DNA of 64,000 nucleotides from Puffinus mauretanicus. Its lineage: Eukaryota > Chordata > Aves > Procellariiformes > Procellariidae. The DNA lies in assembly GCA_023333565.1 (NCBI GenBank), contig JAJKFH010002736.1, positions 1-64,000 on the forward strand, given 5' to 3'. The notes under the pieces were generated by a model, which was given only the letters and a program-made list of their open reading frames with translations, was not told the DNA's origin and searched no databases. Positions 1-12,232 of the stretch are shown here, in pieces. The translations under genes and the position numbers were made by a program. Each line of letters opens with the position of its first letter. The first letter of the stretch is position 1.

Positions 1-8
1 TGTACATA

Positions 9-531
9 TGTCCTGGTTTCGGCTGGGATAGGGTTAAATTTCTTCCTAGTGCTGTGTTTTGGATTTAGGATGAGGAGAATGTTGATAACACACTGATGTT
101 TTCAGTTGTTGCTAAGTACCCTCCTAGTCCAAGGACAGCTCCCGTGCTGACTGAGCTAGGGCCACAAGATGGAGGTGGGAACATAGCCAGGACGAGCTAT
201 CCCAGCTGACCAGCAGGGTATTCCATACCATGTGACGTCATGCTCAGTATATGAATGGTAGGCGTGATCCAGGAAGTACCGATCGCTACTTGGTTATCAG
301 TCAGCACGGGTGGTGAGCAATTGCATTGTACATCACTCAATTTGTATATTCTATCATTATTATTATTATTATTATTATTTTCCCTTTTCTGTTCTGTTAA
401 GCTGTCTTTATCTCAACCCACAAATTTTTCTCACTCTTACCCTTCTGATTCTCTCCCCATCCCGCTGGGGGTGGGGGGAGTGAGTGAGCGGCTGCGTGGT
501 ATTTGGCTGCCTGCCAGGTTAAACCACGACA
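9..531 (+). mobile_element. Solo ERV LTR, subtype a (copy 1)
   Basis: A 523-bp LTR without internal retroviral sequence. It starts TGTCCTGGTTT and ends AAACCACGACA, so its two ends form an 11-bp inverted repeat with one mismatch. The flanks ACATA (4-8) and GCATA (532-536) match at four of five bases and look like an aged 5-bp target duplication. Inside are a palindromic CRE (TGACGTCA), a TATA-like box, a TTA microsatellite (about 357-380) and a polypyrimidine U5. The copy at 7553-8069 is closely similar along its whole length. The lysine-primed family assignment is inferred from the primer site beside the related LTR at 23747. The open frame at 255-635 lies inside the LTR and is not a gene. 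Confidence 0.9.
233..253 (+). promoter_or_regulatory. LTR U3 promoter motifs: CRE and TATA-like box
   Basis: TGACGTCA at 233-240 is a perfect CREB/ATF palindrome. A TATATG box follows at about 248-253, the same arrangement as in the other LTR copies. This is the likely retroviral core promoter; present activity is unknown. Confidence 0.55.
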
Positions 532-2638
532 GCATACTTAAGATAAATAATATGCAGCCAAAATCAATCAAATGGCTATTTCATTGCCATTGTTCGAGGA
601 AGTTGAGTCTTGGGCTAACACTGCAACCATATTGATTCATCTCGTATTCCAAGAACAGCTGAAAAGACAGCCCTTCTGGATGTCGTTTTGCTTGATGCTT
701 TCCAAGTCATAATGGAAGCATTTAGGAATTTTGGAAGAACAAAATTTAAAGTGAAAACACTTAAAGTGCTTAAAATGCAGAAATGGAATTGCAAACATGG
801 CGTATAAGAAAAGATTAAGAAAGTATTGGCCAATTTGTGTTCTATGCACTTTGCTATGTATACCTATGCTAGATTTACCAACTACTACCCCTCCTTTACA
901 TTATGACCATATATAATTTTTTTCCCAACAAGTCCTTTGCCTCAATCCAAACACATGGTTTGTCCACACAACAGTTTCCTTGATGCTGTACATATCAGGA
1001 ATTTGTCAGCAGAGCTGTTTTATATAAAATTTCATTTTTTAAATGGAGATAGACAGCTGTCTAATATTTTACTGATATATGTAATTTTCTGAGAATTATT
1101 CCTCTGTGAAAAGATGTACACGTACGTGCCATCCATTTTACCAGTTCAGCATCCCAGTATCAGCAATTCAACACTTAGGGATCAATAACAGAAAGTCCAA
1201 ATATATATTTGCAACTTGATCCACATCTACCTTTCACCAGAGTTATTACCATATTTTTTTCACTTCTATCTGCAAGGTGGCTTCTATCCAAATAGAGTGA
1301 GATATGTATTGTTTGCAGAGAGAGGAAGTCTGGATCAAAATTAATAGAGCAATACGTCATTCCTTTGTTACTGTTTACTTCATATTTCTTCCACTTCATG
1401 TTTCTTCCATTTTCCATTCTAAATACAGAAAGAATTTGAGATGAACTTGCATGTGACTTCAAATATGCATGTGTCATGTGTCCAGAAGTATTATAATGCA
1501 AAAAAAGAGCACATGAAACACTAGCACATACACAAGCAAAGTGGTGTAGTCAGTTACTAATTGCTCAGTCAGCAGGTGTAAAGAATGGCCATTATGGCTG
1601 TTAGTTGCTGATTGCCTTCTGAGCCCCAATTCAATGCCATGTCAAGCAGAATTATTGTAGTAATGTAGCAAAATTAATTAGACAGGGATAACCGCATTGG
1701 TGGACAGATACAGTTAAAGTCAGCTAGCTTGAACATGCCTGAGTTTTTAAAAAATTATAACAAAGTGCAAATTTACTTATACTTGCAAAAATCTTAAGGA
1801 AATTATATTTTATTTAAAAGAATGTGTGCATAATTAGTATATTTATCAAACAGTCAGTTCCTGGCAAGGAAAAACTGGAATGCAGTGTTGTCACATAATG
1901 ATTTTTTCATATGAAATAAATGAACTCATTTGTAAATTCAGTTTTGACTCTTATTTTCTTCTAATTTTCATAACAATGTAAACCCATTGCCATTTATACA
2001 GTCATTCCTCTTTCACATAAATACAGGTTAGTGAAGAACCAAACCAATTCCATAAGTCAAGTTTTCTGAATGGTGGTGACGTTTTTATATTTGCAGTTTA
2101 CATAGCAATTTTTTATATTCGCACATTTTACATCTGTATTACATGCCCCACCCCCAAATCCATTGCAAGTGAAAATCAAATAGTTTTGGATGACAGCTTT
2201 TAAATAAGCACACAATTAATTATAGAATAAAATTTGTTCCAAATCTGGAAAACTGAATTTACTGCTCAACATATCCATCCACCTCCTGTGTCACACAGGA
2301 GTTCTTCCCATGACTTAGGTTTCTGTCTGTCTGTGTCATTATAAAACCCCCAAAGGATCCTGAGACATCTTGCTTTGGGAAGCTGAGAGAACTGTTCCTT
2401 TTTATAGGCAAGTAGAAGCAAAAGAGCTGGAGTCTCTCATTTTTCAGACTGTTCTGTTTTCTCCTACAAGTTCCTACAAGAAAGGTATTAATTGGAAGGT
2501 GCCACGCTGTAGCCCAGCAGATGGGCAACAATGAGGGGCATGGTACATCCCACGTTGACTTTGCTAACCACAGACCACTCAGAAAAGAGAAAAATTGCAT
2601 CCACAAGACAAACAGGTTGGGCATTGGTCTACCCATGG
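532..2638. other. No gene recognised, AT-rich unique sequence
   Basis: No coding region, RNA gene or clear mobile element was seen. Stop codons are frequent in all frames, and short frames such as 1175-1501 (minus) have no recognisable protein character. There is an imperfect internal duplication of about 26 bp near 2084-2132 (TTTTTATATT repeated). A TATAAAA at about 2341 has no supporting context. Confidence 0.6.
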
Positions 2639-2858
2639 GAGGTGGTGAGTGATTGCCTTTGCATGACTTGTTTTGTTTTGTTTTCTTTCTCTCTTATTCC
2701 ACTTCTTCTCCACTCATTAAACAACTTTTATCTTGACCCTCAAATTTTTTTGCTTTTACTCTTCCTTTGCTCTTTTCCCACCACCTGGCGGGGGGAAAGG
2801 GGGCAATGAGCGAGTGGCTATGTGGTTCTTACCTGCCTACAGGGGCTAACCCACAGCA
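2639..2858 (+). mobile_element. Decayed 3' part of an ERV LTR
   Basis: About 220 bp align by eye with the middle, R and U5 part of the LTR at 9-531. They share GGTGGTGAG at the start, CATTAAACAAC followed by a TTTATCTTGACCC block, a purine-rich GGGGGGAAAGGGG near the end and a CTAACCCACAGCA terminus corresponding to TTAAACCACGACA. Many substitutions and small indels make it older than the other LTRs here. I cannot recognise the matching U3 upstream, so the element is probably truncated. It is followed by GCATA, like copy 1. Confidence 0.7.
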
Positions 2859-5800
2859 GCATAAGAGAAGTCTGTGAGTTTGAAAATTTCTGATCACAGA
2901 CCTAGCCAAAGAAAAAAATTATGTTAAACTCCAATGCCCATATATAATTTCCAGTATTGTAAAATATCCATGCAGCATTCAGAGATATCAGAGATTCAGA
3001 GATGGCTGCAAAAACCTTTGAAAACCTTATTCTGACACCTGCAGATTTATGGCTTCCCACCTGCTATGTAGCTGAAAACTCAGATTTTAAACCTCTCAGA
3101 CCCCTCTTGTCTATTTTGCCAAACACATTTCGATGATAGAAGGAAGAAATCATGAGAAAGCTCACCTTCATGGAGTGTAGTGAGTACAGTTAATCTGCAA
3201 TGCTTTATTCTGTACTGTTATTTGTTTTCAGCCATTGTCCCTCACTGCAGAAGGTCAATATTCTAGTCTTGGTCTTTAGCAGAAGAACATAACATGCGAA
3301 GAGACAAAATTAAAATTAAAGTTAGCACAGGAACTTGTAATAATGTTATTAATAATTTTTTTTTTTAGTTATAATAACAAAGGCTGTAATTACAAGTCTT
3401 TAGTTTTCAGCAGAAGTTATAAAGTTCCAGTTTGTAAGAGCTATTGTTTCAGGTAGCAACTGAATAGCAGCTCTATTGTTAAATGAAAGTCATATCCTTA
3501 TGCATGAAAAAAATTTCCACACTATAGATTACTGGGGAAGACTCAGTAGTGAAAAAAAGATTTTGAAGTACAAAACATTACCTGAGTCAGTTTGGAAGAC
3601 AGCAGATTTGGTTGTCATCTCAGTACCACCTGGACGTAATAAAAAAGGCAGCTGAACAACCTGTGTTTAAAAAGACGTAAACTAATGGAAATCCATGAAA
3701 CAACTCCTTTTGTCTCAATTGCTTTTCCTACTCCTCTTCATCAATAAAAAGCCTCTGTGAGAACATGAGCCTTGCTCTCTGAGGAGGTTGCCTGGACACA
3801 GTGGTGTAGGGAATGCAAGGCGAATCTGAGGAAGAAATTCAGAAGATGGCATAGACAAGCTGGAGAGCAAAGGGCCTGGTTTTTACCAAGCAAAAGGGAG
3901 GAGGAGGTAGAGGCAGAGAGAAAACTGGTCAGTAGTGAAAGCAGAAAAAAAAAAAACATTTATCGAATGTAGTTGGAAATTATACAAAAATTTTATTTGA
4001 AATTGAGCTGATGGGATGGGTTTGAAACATTGAAAGGAAATGAATGTAAAGCCAAAGCAGATATACCCCACTGTGACCTCAAATCATACTTGTGTGATTT
4101 CAGTCATGTAACATATTTGATGTGTAATTGAAGATATAATTCACATGTACATTTTCAGTCCCCAGACTGGTTGCCATAATCATGAAAACATTTTCCTCCA
4201 CCTGTAATGGATATAATTTTAATATTACTTTCAATGTTTATTTGGGGACTATTTTGGAGTCACCTTTTCCTCCCCAAATTCTTCCTTTCCTCGCCTAAAA
4301 AAGTCCAACTATCATGTGTGAAAAGAAAAACAAAATTTAAAAATTAGGGAAAACAGTCAAAATAGGCATAACTAAAATGCCTACAAAGACTAAAACAGGA
4401 ATTTACCTCTGCAGTTAAAAAACCCTGTTAATGTAAGTAATTTAGTTCACTTCAGATAGCATAGATAAATTCAAATAAATTCCTATTGTTTTTCACAAAC
4501 AGGAAATAACTTCAAATATTTTGTGAACTTGCCAAGAGACTTTCTGTACTTTTGGTTTTGCTATTGCCTGTAATACCTGTTTGTAAAACTGATAAGAGGC
4601 TTAGACAAGAATGAAATTCGAAATTAAACTTTTTTACTTAACACTAAGTATTTTGAGTTTTTGGCAAGAAATCTTAACATTTTTTATCTCCATTTAGCTC
4701 TCTCTAACACTAGCAGCTTATACCATAATACAAGATAAACAACTTATAAGAATGTTATCTTTTTGCTCAGAGTTTAAATTAGTAGCTACACCAAAAGAAA
4801 ATCCTTTAGCTGAATTTGAGTAGAGTAGTGAAAAGGTGAAATCAATGGAACATTAAAAGTTGCAATCTCTTTATGTCACATTTTATGACCTCATCACACA
4901 AATCCCCAGGCTCACCATTCTCTGCATTTCTTTGTTAATGGAATGGGCTTGATCAGCCTCTTTTCTGCATTATCATTTGAACTGGTGTATTTTACAGTAT
5001 AGCTTTGTAATGATCTCTAGTTGTTGTTATGGTAGTATAGTAGCAATGAAATCCATGATATGATGCCATTCGCGATCTATAAATAATCTATGCATTCAAG
5101 GTCAGTTCAGAGTCCTCAAAACAATGATAATTCAATTGGTTGATTTATAGCAACTTTGATGTTTTGTAGCCAGAAGTCACAGAAGAGTGTTGCACATTGT
5201 CGACAGCCCATAGATGAACAGGTTCACCATTTTATAGGTTCATTTATCAAGCAAATGCCAAGAAGACCTTCTGACAGGCCTGGATCCTAACGAGGAGAAC
5301 TGCAAGCTGGTTTTGAGCACAGCTGAACATTCTTGGCAGAAAAAGACATCATTCTCTTTTCCTTGCTTTTGTTCAAAATTATGTTTACTATGGTTTTTCT
5401 TTTTTTTATCTGCCAGAGCACTGCAGATTGTATTTAGACTTCTTCATCAAGTAAAGGTATTCCGCTGATGGCTTGGTAACTCAATTTAGAAGTACTACAG
5501 TCTTTCACATGGAAAAAAATATATTTGACATAGGCATGATTGGTTTTTTTTCCTCATGAAATAAGCTCATGCTAATAGTGTTAGGATACTCCAGAATTGA
5601 TAGTAATTTCTCTAATGGCTGCAGTGGAGCAATGGAGCTATCTATAGCTGCAGTTAAAATCTCCGAGAATTTGAAGTCTACTATTATGGAAGCATATCAT
5701 TGTCCAATGGATTGATGACCAAACTGGACTTTTCACGTTTCCTCTCCTTTACATTGCTTTGCATGATGTAGATGGAGTGATAACTTGCCTGAATACATTT

Positions 5801-7547
5801 TAAACAGACCTCTAAAATTGCTGAGATGTCTGCATCTTGGGGGGGGGGGGGGAGGGGCAGAGGGAGGAAGGAATAATGCACAATTATCACTCCCCTTTTG
5901 TCTCAGGCATCCAGATTTTCTGTAGCCTCCAGCAGCTTCCTAGTAACATTAGGCCATCAGAAGTTTGGCTGCTCCCCTCTTTCTGCAAATTATATTAATC
6001 AAATTCAGGACATTTACTTGATTGTCTGAAACTACCACATCAAATGATTATGAAGAAATCTTCTCAAGGCTCTAGCTCATGTTGTGAGGCTTGGGAATTG
6101 TTAATTTGTTTTTAAGTGAATATCAGAATAGAACATATGAGCATTGGAGGGGTAATCTGAAGAAAGCAAGTTAAATACAAGAAGACACTAAGAAATACAG
6201 GGGATTAGGAAATTAAATAAGAAGATTAAAACATCTGGTGTCCCAGGACAAACAGCCCCTTATCAGTAGCGCTCTCCTTCAGAAGCCTGCTAGCCATCAA
6301 CCACTGAAGCTCATTTTCAAGAAGGGAGTGCTGCAGAAAATGATGTGATAATACAGAAATCCACTGGAGGTAAAAAACTTCACAGACTCACTTTACAAGT
6401 GTACGTGGAGCAAGGATCCAAGGATCAAATCAACTCTGTGCTGAGTCTATACTTATTTCTCAAAGAAACATATTAAGACCACTAATAGTTTTCAGAATGG
6501 CATACAATGTCATTATATCAAACAATAATATTTAGTTGCTCTGAACATGAGCTTTGTTCAAACCCAAAACTTTTCAGTGACCAGAACATCCCCGGATTCA
6601 TTCAATCCCATAACTTAAATCACTGAAATAAACAGTTAGATTAAAATATGTATTTCGTGGTGGTTATATGAAGAGTTAACAATTGCATTTCTTAGTGCTG
6701 CACAGAAAGTACTTGTCAAATGTCACTGCATGAAAGACACCTCAGTTAAGCAACAATGACAATGAGCAAATAGTGATATTATGTGGTGTTCCTATGTATT
6801 TGGTTTCCGGGCAGTATTGTTATTTTCAATTCAATATCCCGAGTATGAATACTACTCCAGTTGCCTCAAACTTAATGTCAGTATCTCCTGCCAGTAAATG
6901 TGATAAGGCAAATCAAACAGTGCCCTCTTCTCCTAAGCAGGGAAGCTTATTCATTGTAATCTAATCTAACGTATTTTTCGTATTGGTGGTAACTCTGTCC
7001 TTCAACGTCAGAACAATGACAGGATAAACTGAAATATCAGTGGAAACTTTATATTAAAATTAGCCTCCTCAGAAGACTCATAAGGAAAGGAAAATGTAAG
7101 AACATTACTTATAAAACCAGAAAATTATGTTTGTGATACTTTTGCAGAAATGCATTTTTCCAGTAAATTTGAGTACTGAAACCAAGCCATGCATAAGTTT
7201 TAAGTGAGGTAGTGTTAAAATATACCCTAAATTAATATAAAGCATAGAAAAAAACCTTGGGATTGTTGATTGTTTCAGAGACTTTTGAAACAACTCGTGA
7301 AATCCGAAGAGATCCAGTGGTCTCTTACATGGTGTTGTCCTGCGTGTTTCCTTCTTTAAATTTGCCTCACATACATTCATATAATGTTTCTTCCCCAAGA
7401 AATGTTTCTTGGGCACAGCTTTGGATGTTGCAGTCTTTAAAACCTGTCCACTTCTGTAGAGACACTAGCCTAGAAGGACTATGATTACAGAAAAACATGT
7501 ATAAAAAAGTAGATTAATTAGGCTTTTACAAAATCTGGATACTATAT
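2859..7547. other. No gene recognised, AT-rich unique sequence
   Basis: About 4.7 kb without a recognisable gene or intact repeat. Short frames at 3741-3972, 5684-5890, 6773-6964 and 7105-7484 show no family features. The only structural landmark is the G-run near 5839. Confidence 0.55.
5839..5872 (+). repeat. G14 run in a purine-rich tract
   Basis: Fourteen consecutive G at 5839-5852, then A, GGGG, and a purine-rich continuation (AGAGGGAGGAAGG). It is an isolated G-rich run in AT-rich surroundings and could form a G-quadruplex. Its length is likely polymorphic or error-prone in an assembly. Confidence 0.8.
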
Positions 7548-7552
7548 GCATG

Positions 7553-8069
7553 TGTCGTGGTTTAACCTGGCAAGCAGCCAAATACCATGCAGCCGCTCGC
7601 TCACTCCCCTCCTGCCCCCAGTGGGATGGGGAGAGAATCGGAAGGGTAAGAGTGAGAAAAACTCCTGGGTTGAGATAAAGACAGTTTAATAGAACAGAAA
7701 AGGGGGCGGGGGGGAAATAATAATATAATATACAAAATGAGTGATGCACAATGCAATTGCTCACCACCCACGCTGACCGATAACCAAGTAGCGATTGGTA
7801 CTTCCTGGATCACGCCTACCATTCATATACTGAGCATGATGTCACATGGTATGGAATACCCCATTAGCCAGTTGGGATAGCTGTCCTGGCTATGTTCCCT
7901 CCCATCTTGTGTACCTAGCTCAGTCAGTAGGCATGGGAGCTGTCCTTGGACTAGGAGGGTACTTAGCAACAACTGAAAACATCAGTGTGTTATCAACATT
8001 CTCCTCATCCTAAATCCAAAACACAGCACTAGGAAGAAATTTAACCCTATCCCAGCTGAAACCAGGACA
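7553..8069 (-). mobile_element. Solo ERV LTR, subtype a, inverted (copy 2)
   Basis: A 517-bp LTR in minus orientation, beginning TGTCGTGG and ending CCAGGACA on the plus strand. It is flanked by a perfect 5-bp target duplication, GCATG (7548-7552 and 8070-8074). It is closely similar to the LTR at 9-531 but lies in the opposite orientation. The CRE is degraded to TGACATCA in element orientation. The polyadenylation signal ATTAAA is intact (TTTAAT at 7685-7690 on the plus strand). No gag, pol or env sequence adjoins it, so it is a solo LTR left by recombination between the two LTRs of a former provirus. Confidence 0.93.
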
Positions 8070-8074
8070 GCATG

Positions 8075-11000
8075 TTAATCAAGAGATTTCTCACCTGAGA
8101 GTGGACATAGATCACATTGTACTGAAGAAAGTCTTGAAGCTGATCAGGACTTCCAATGCCACAAGAGGTAAAAAAGAATGTCTGGAAGACCTTTCATCCC
8201 AGCTGTGGCCAGGGAAAAGAGAAAATTTCATCAGAGAAGTCCAGGAGATGACAGCCAGAAACAAGGAAGGATTGTGATGGAGACTCAAAGAAAACTCACG
8301 CATGGCAAGACCACTGAATGGAGAAAAACAACACACATGTATTTAGTGTACAGCAGCTGTCAGCCCTGAGACTGGCCTCTTCATGAATTTGTTTGTAAAT
8401 CCATTTTCAAAGTCTGTGTTTTTCTAAGTGCTACATTTTAAATCAAAGTACCCATCAGACTGAAACCAAGCAAGCTGTGCAAGCCACTGGGAATTTTTGT
8501 AGGTTATTGAGAACCTACATAGTCATAGTGTAAGAGGGTGACCAGTAGGTCTTATGACAGAAAGGGCACTCAAAGAAGAGGAGACAAAGGGATCTTATGC
8601 AGCCTCAAAGAAAAGTAAAGCACATGGATCTGATGATAATCTGAACATGGCAGTCTTGGGAGAGTTTCAAGGCCACTGCAGAGCTTCACCAAAGCTGTGA
8701 CAAGACTAACAAAATCTACTTTCAATCTTTATAGCACACCTGGAATCACTCAGCTGACATTTAATGACACCTGATGTACCCCTGTCATTGATTTTTATAT
8801 CCAGCTTCCTTAACCGGAATATAGCGAAAACAATCCTACAGGTAGAAACCAGTCTAAGGAATTAGAGTTCAGCTGGGCTCCTTTTTTATTGCACCATCTT
8901 CAGGAAGATATGACCAAAATTGAGTCAACAATGTTGCTGTTGATCCTTGATGCGTAACAACAACATGAGGCTGGAATTACTTAGTAACCACCTTGTGTAG
9001 TTAATGTTCCTAACGTACAGTTTTCACTAAGTTGTATGTAGCAAAATTACAATCTCTCAGCAACTGCAGTGGAATGAATTATATATGAAATGATGAATTA
9101 TATATGAAGCAGTAAGTAAGGACAATAAAAATTAATTCAGTCTTATAAATATCTTTCAGCTTTTGGAGTTAGTGATACTTACTGTTATGAAAAACATTTA
9201 CAATTATGAAAGAAGGAATTATACCTGCTCAGCAAGGTCACCCATGGCCACACTTATGCTCATGATCCCCAGTTTTCTGTAGATCTCATCTTTCCTACCC
9301 CTTTTGGACTTCCAGTTCTACTGCCAGTTTGATATATTCTCTTTGGTACTCTACTCTCAAGTGATATCGAAGAATTTTATTAATGGTTGTCTGGTCAATC
9401 TTTCTTTATATATATTTCTTATCTCACCTTTATTGCTCACTAGATTGCATCACTGCACTTCTGATCTTCCTGCCTCACAATTTGCTCATTGCATTGTCTT
9501 GCCAGGTAAGTATTAGTCAAGAATATGAGATACTTTGAAATGAAGAATCACCAGTGAAATGATGATTACTGACACTGGTTGAGGATCTGACTTGCTTTAA
9601 CTCAGTTCGGACTGTTTTAGACATTGTATGAATTCCCTTCTCCTGCATATCTATCTGCAAATCTGAGAAACTCTCATAATGGGCCTACAAGGTAAGATAT
9701 TTGCATCACAACCACAATAAACCATACAAATAACCCACAATAAGCCATGTGAGTAGCTTAGATGCACTAGAATTGATAGCTGTAGAGGGAACATAAGCAC
9801 TCCATGCTTCTTGATTTTTGTGAACTTTTGAGATTCCTAACCTTAGTTCTTTGAAATATGAACACTGAAATTTCTTTTCTTGTTTCTTTTATTTCTTCTA
9901 TCTTTTTTTTCTATTTCAGTCTGAACATATGTGTATATGTATATTTTGAAAGGTCAGTAGTTCTAGCAGGCTTTCTACCACAGGCAAAGGTGGTATTTAA
10001 TGCTGGTCAAGATACCTCGCTTGTTTCATCTTCCGAAATTTTGCTTTTGATTAACTAAGTAGACATGGCTAAAACCTTGTCAGTAATAATCATGCTCTTA
10101 GTATATACTCATCCTTCTGACTTCTATCTTAGAAGATACTGTTATGCTCCAAATAGAAGCAAACACCTGTCTTTTATTACACTTAAATTTCTGCTTCTAA
10201 GGAAACTTTCACCTGTGGATTTATTCAATGATGGACATTAGTTAATTCATGAGACACATCCCAGCAACAGTATCAAAAAATCTCTCTTCATTTTTCTCCT
10301 GTAGACGCATCCATACTTAGAAGAGCACATCACAGGCTTGGCCAAGCACCTCACATGGATGGGGAAGGAAGGGACCCTCCACCTGGGGCACTGTTCATCG
10401 GGGACATCTGTCCTCATGGATGTCACCTAATTCTGCCAGGTGATGAAAATTTGAATATTCCAGGAGAAAAGTCTGGAGTATATTTCAACTGTTTGCTATT
10501 CACCAGAATGTAAATAGCTTAAAGATGGCTTAAAGGAAATTTTTTTCTCTGCTTCTCAGATATAATCCATTTAACTATTGGTCTCCCTCTGGTGGGCACT
10601 AAGTATCTTTTACTCACATGTACAGAATAAAAGAGAAACCTCTTGGAAGACAGTACAACAGATGTAAGAAGCTCTAGATTTCACATCTTTAAGGTGGAGT
10701 TTGGTCATTTTACTCACACTAAATCAATGTCAGTGGCAGTAACGGAAAGTTTGAAATAGAAGTGATTCAGCCTAGAGTAATGAGAGCTGATTAGCTGATG
10801 TGTATTAATCTAGACCAAGAGGTTTTATCACTCTGCAGGAATTTTTCAAGATTTAATATTCTTTTATATATATATTAAAAAAAAAAAAAAAAGAAAACAG
10901 GAAAAGATTACTGGAAATGATTAAAAATATAATTGGGGAAAATATTAATTTCAGCCATAAATGAAGATCAGAAATTAAAGACCAATTAAATTCTACATTG

Positions 11001-11122
11001 TTCAGTAATGTTATTTAAGAGAAAAATACAGTTCACTTAAAATATGCTAAAATACATTCAGGAAACAAAAAGACATGCAGGTGTTTTATTTTCTAATTAA
11101 GTACTTTGAAAGAGTGATCTAT
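8075..11122. other. No gene recognised; possible ancient LINE scrap
   Basis: No coding gene was identified. Around 8600-8690 the order of residues in one frame (KAHGSDDN... with a downstream glutamate-rich stretch) faintly recalls the KAPGPDG region of CR1-type reverse transcriptases, but the resemblance is too weak to claim. A short duplicated ATGAATTATATATGAA lies near 9072-9107. An A16 run occurs at 10877-10892. Confidence 0.4.
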
Positions 11123-11258
11123 TTCATTGACGCTAAATTGCCCTTCCTTCTTAGACCTTTGTATCTATTTCAAACACTTGGAAATTCTAATTCATTGACG
11201 CTAAATTGCCCTTCCTTCTTAGACCTTTGTATCTATTTCAAACACTTGGAAATTCTAA
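11123..11258 (+). repeat. Perfect 68-bp tandem duplication
   Basis: Two adjacent copies, 11123-11190 and 11191-11258, are identical over all 68 bases as read. They begin TTCATTGACGC and end GGAAATTCTAA, with a further TT shared past the second copy. The unit is ordinary unique sequence, not a known repeat. Complete identity implies a recent duplication or an assembly duplication. Confidence 0.95.
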
Positions 11259-11654
11259 TTATTTTGCAGTTAAATCCATAGAATGAAATGAAACTCCTGT
11301 TGTTTATATGAAAGGAATTTATGAGTAGACACAAAAATAACTTCTTGAAAACACATAGGATCTTTCAGAACAGTGTTTCAATTCAGGACAGCCAATATTA
11401 GAAATAGACCTAATAATAACTATTTGTTTACATTTCATTGAAGCCAAAAGGACTAAAACACAAAGTTAAATGTTTAAAATGCATACAAGTATTGTAAATC
11501 CCAAATATTTAGACATCATGAATCATACTACTGAAATCATGAGACTGAAAGTAATCACACCATTTCCTGCTTTTCGTCTAAACTTTCTACCTTTGAAAGG
11601 AGATGAAAAGGACATGAATCAGGGACATGAATCTTAGGATTCATGAGATCCACT
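11259..11654. other. No gene recognised
   Basis: AT-rich unique sequence between the tandem duplication and the CR1 element. A small direct repeat (GGGACATGAATC and nearby variants) occurs at about 11611-11645, just before the CR1 begins. Confidence 0.5.
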
Positions 11655-12103
11655 CATGTTGTTAAGGTACTTGAATGCCTGCACAGGAGGGCAACAAAGT
11701 TAGTGGAAGGGCTGGAAGGCATCTTCTATGAGGAGCGGCTAAGGTCTCATTTGGAGAAAAGGAGGTTGAGAGGTGACCTCATTGCTCTCTACAGCTTGCT
11801 GAAAAGGGGGAGTGGAGACGGAGGTGCTGAGGTCTTCTCCCTGGGATCCTGTGATAGGACGTGTGGGAATGGTTCAAAGCTGCATCAGGGGAGGTTCAGA
11901 CTTGACATTAGAACGCATTTCTTTACAGAGAGAGTGGTCAAACACTGGAACAGGCTTCCTAGAGAGGTGGTTGATGCCCCAAACCTGTCAGTGTTTAAGA
12001 GGCATTTGGACAATGCCCTTACAACATGCTTTAAGATTTGGTCAGCCCTGAAGTGGTCTGGCAGTTGGACTAGATGATCCTTGTAGGTTCCTTCCAACTG
12101 AAA
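11655..12103 (+). mobile_element. CR1 LINE, 5'-truncated 3' end
   Basis: The plus-strand frame 11643-12077 encodes the conserved C-terminal part of CR1 ORF2. It shows [12 protein letters not shown], then an EERL block, [29 protein letters not shown] and [14 protein letters not shown], ending in a [10 protein letters not shown] segment. The characteristic CR1 3' UTR follows, with GTTGGACTAGATGATCC and a CCTTCCAACTG block. The element is severely 5'-truncated (about 450 bp kept of a CR1 of roughly 4.5 kb), with no reverse transcriptase catalytic core. The frame is open but is a LINE remnant, not a host gene. CR1 abundance of this kind is typical of birds and other reptiles. Confidence 0.93.
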
Positions 12104-12232
12104 TATTCTATTCTATTCTACTCTATTCTACTCTATTCTATTCTATTCTATTCTATTCTATGCTGTGCTGTGCTGTGCTGTGCTGTGCTGTGCTGTGCTG
12201 TATGTTATGCTATGCTATCGTATGTTATGTTG
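12104..12232 (+). repeat. Pentanucleotide tail of CR1 with motif switching
   Basis: Immediately after the CR1 3' end comes a 5-bp microsatellite in three blocks. They are TTCTA/CTCTA units (12104-12170), six perfect TGCTG units (12171-12200), and then TATGT/TATGC variants (12201-12232). CR1 normally ends in a few short direct repeats, so this is an expanded and diversified tail. Confidence 0.92.

Noticed and set aside
255..635. 126-codon frame at the left edge, also antisense frames near 7465-7822, 19416-19705, 23696-24043 and 44168-44560
   Set aside because: They lie within solo LTRs, mostly U3/R/U5 pyrimidine-rich sequence, and similar frames recur only because the LTRs are related.
2259..2638. 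U3 half of the decayed LTR at 2639-2858
   Set aside because: No colinear match with any U3 in the window, and no TGTC start with matching flank was found.
9..8069. The two inverted LTRs as the ends of one rearranged provirus or of a past inversion
   Set aside because: The copy at 7553-8069 has its own perfect 5-bp duplication, and the 7 kb between contains no gag, pol or env sequence.
8600..8690. Ancient CR1 reverse transcriptase fragment
   Set aside because: A KAHGSDDN-like stretch recalls KAPGPDG, but flanking blocks do not align by eye. Not strong enough to annotate as an element.
10311..10440. GC-richer island (CACCTGGGGCACTG region) as a possible exon
   Set aside because: No open frame of useful length and no splice-site pair supports it.
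11123..11258. CRISPR-like or satellite array
   Set aside because: Only two head-to-tail copies with no spacers. It is a simple duplication.
11643..12077. 144-codon open frame as a possible host gene
   Set aside because: Its sequence is the conserved C-terminus of CR1 ORF2 followed by the CR1 3' UTR and tail.
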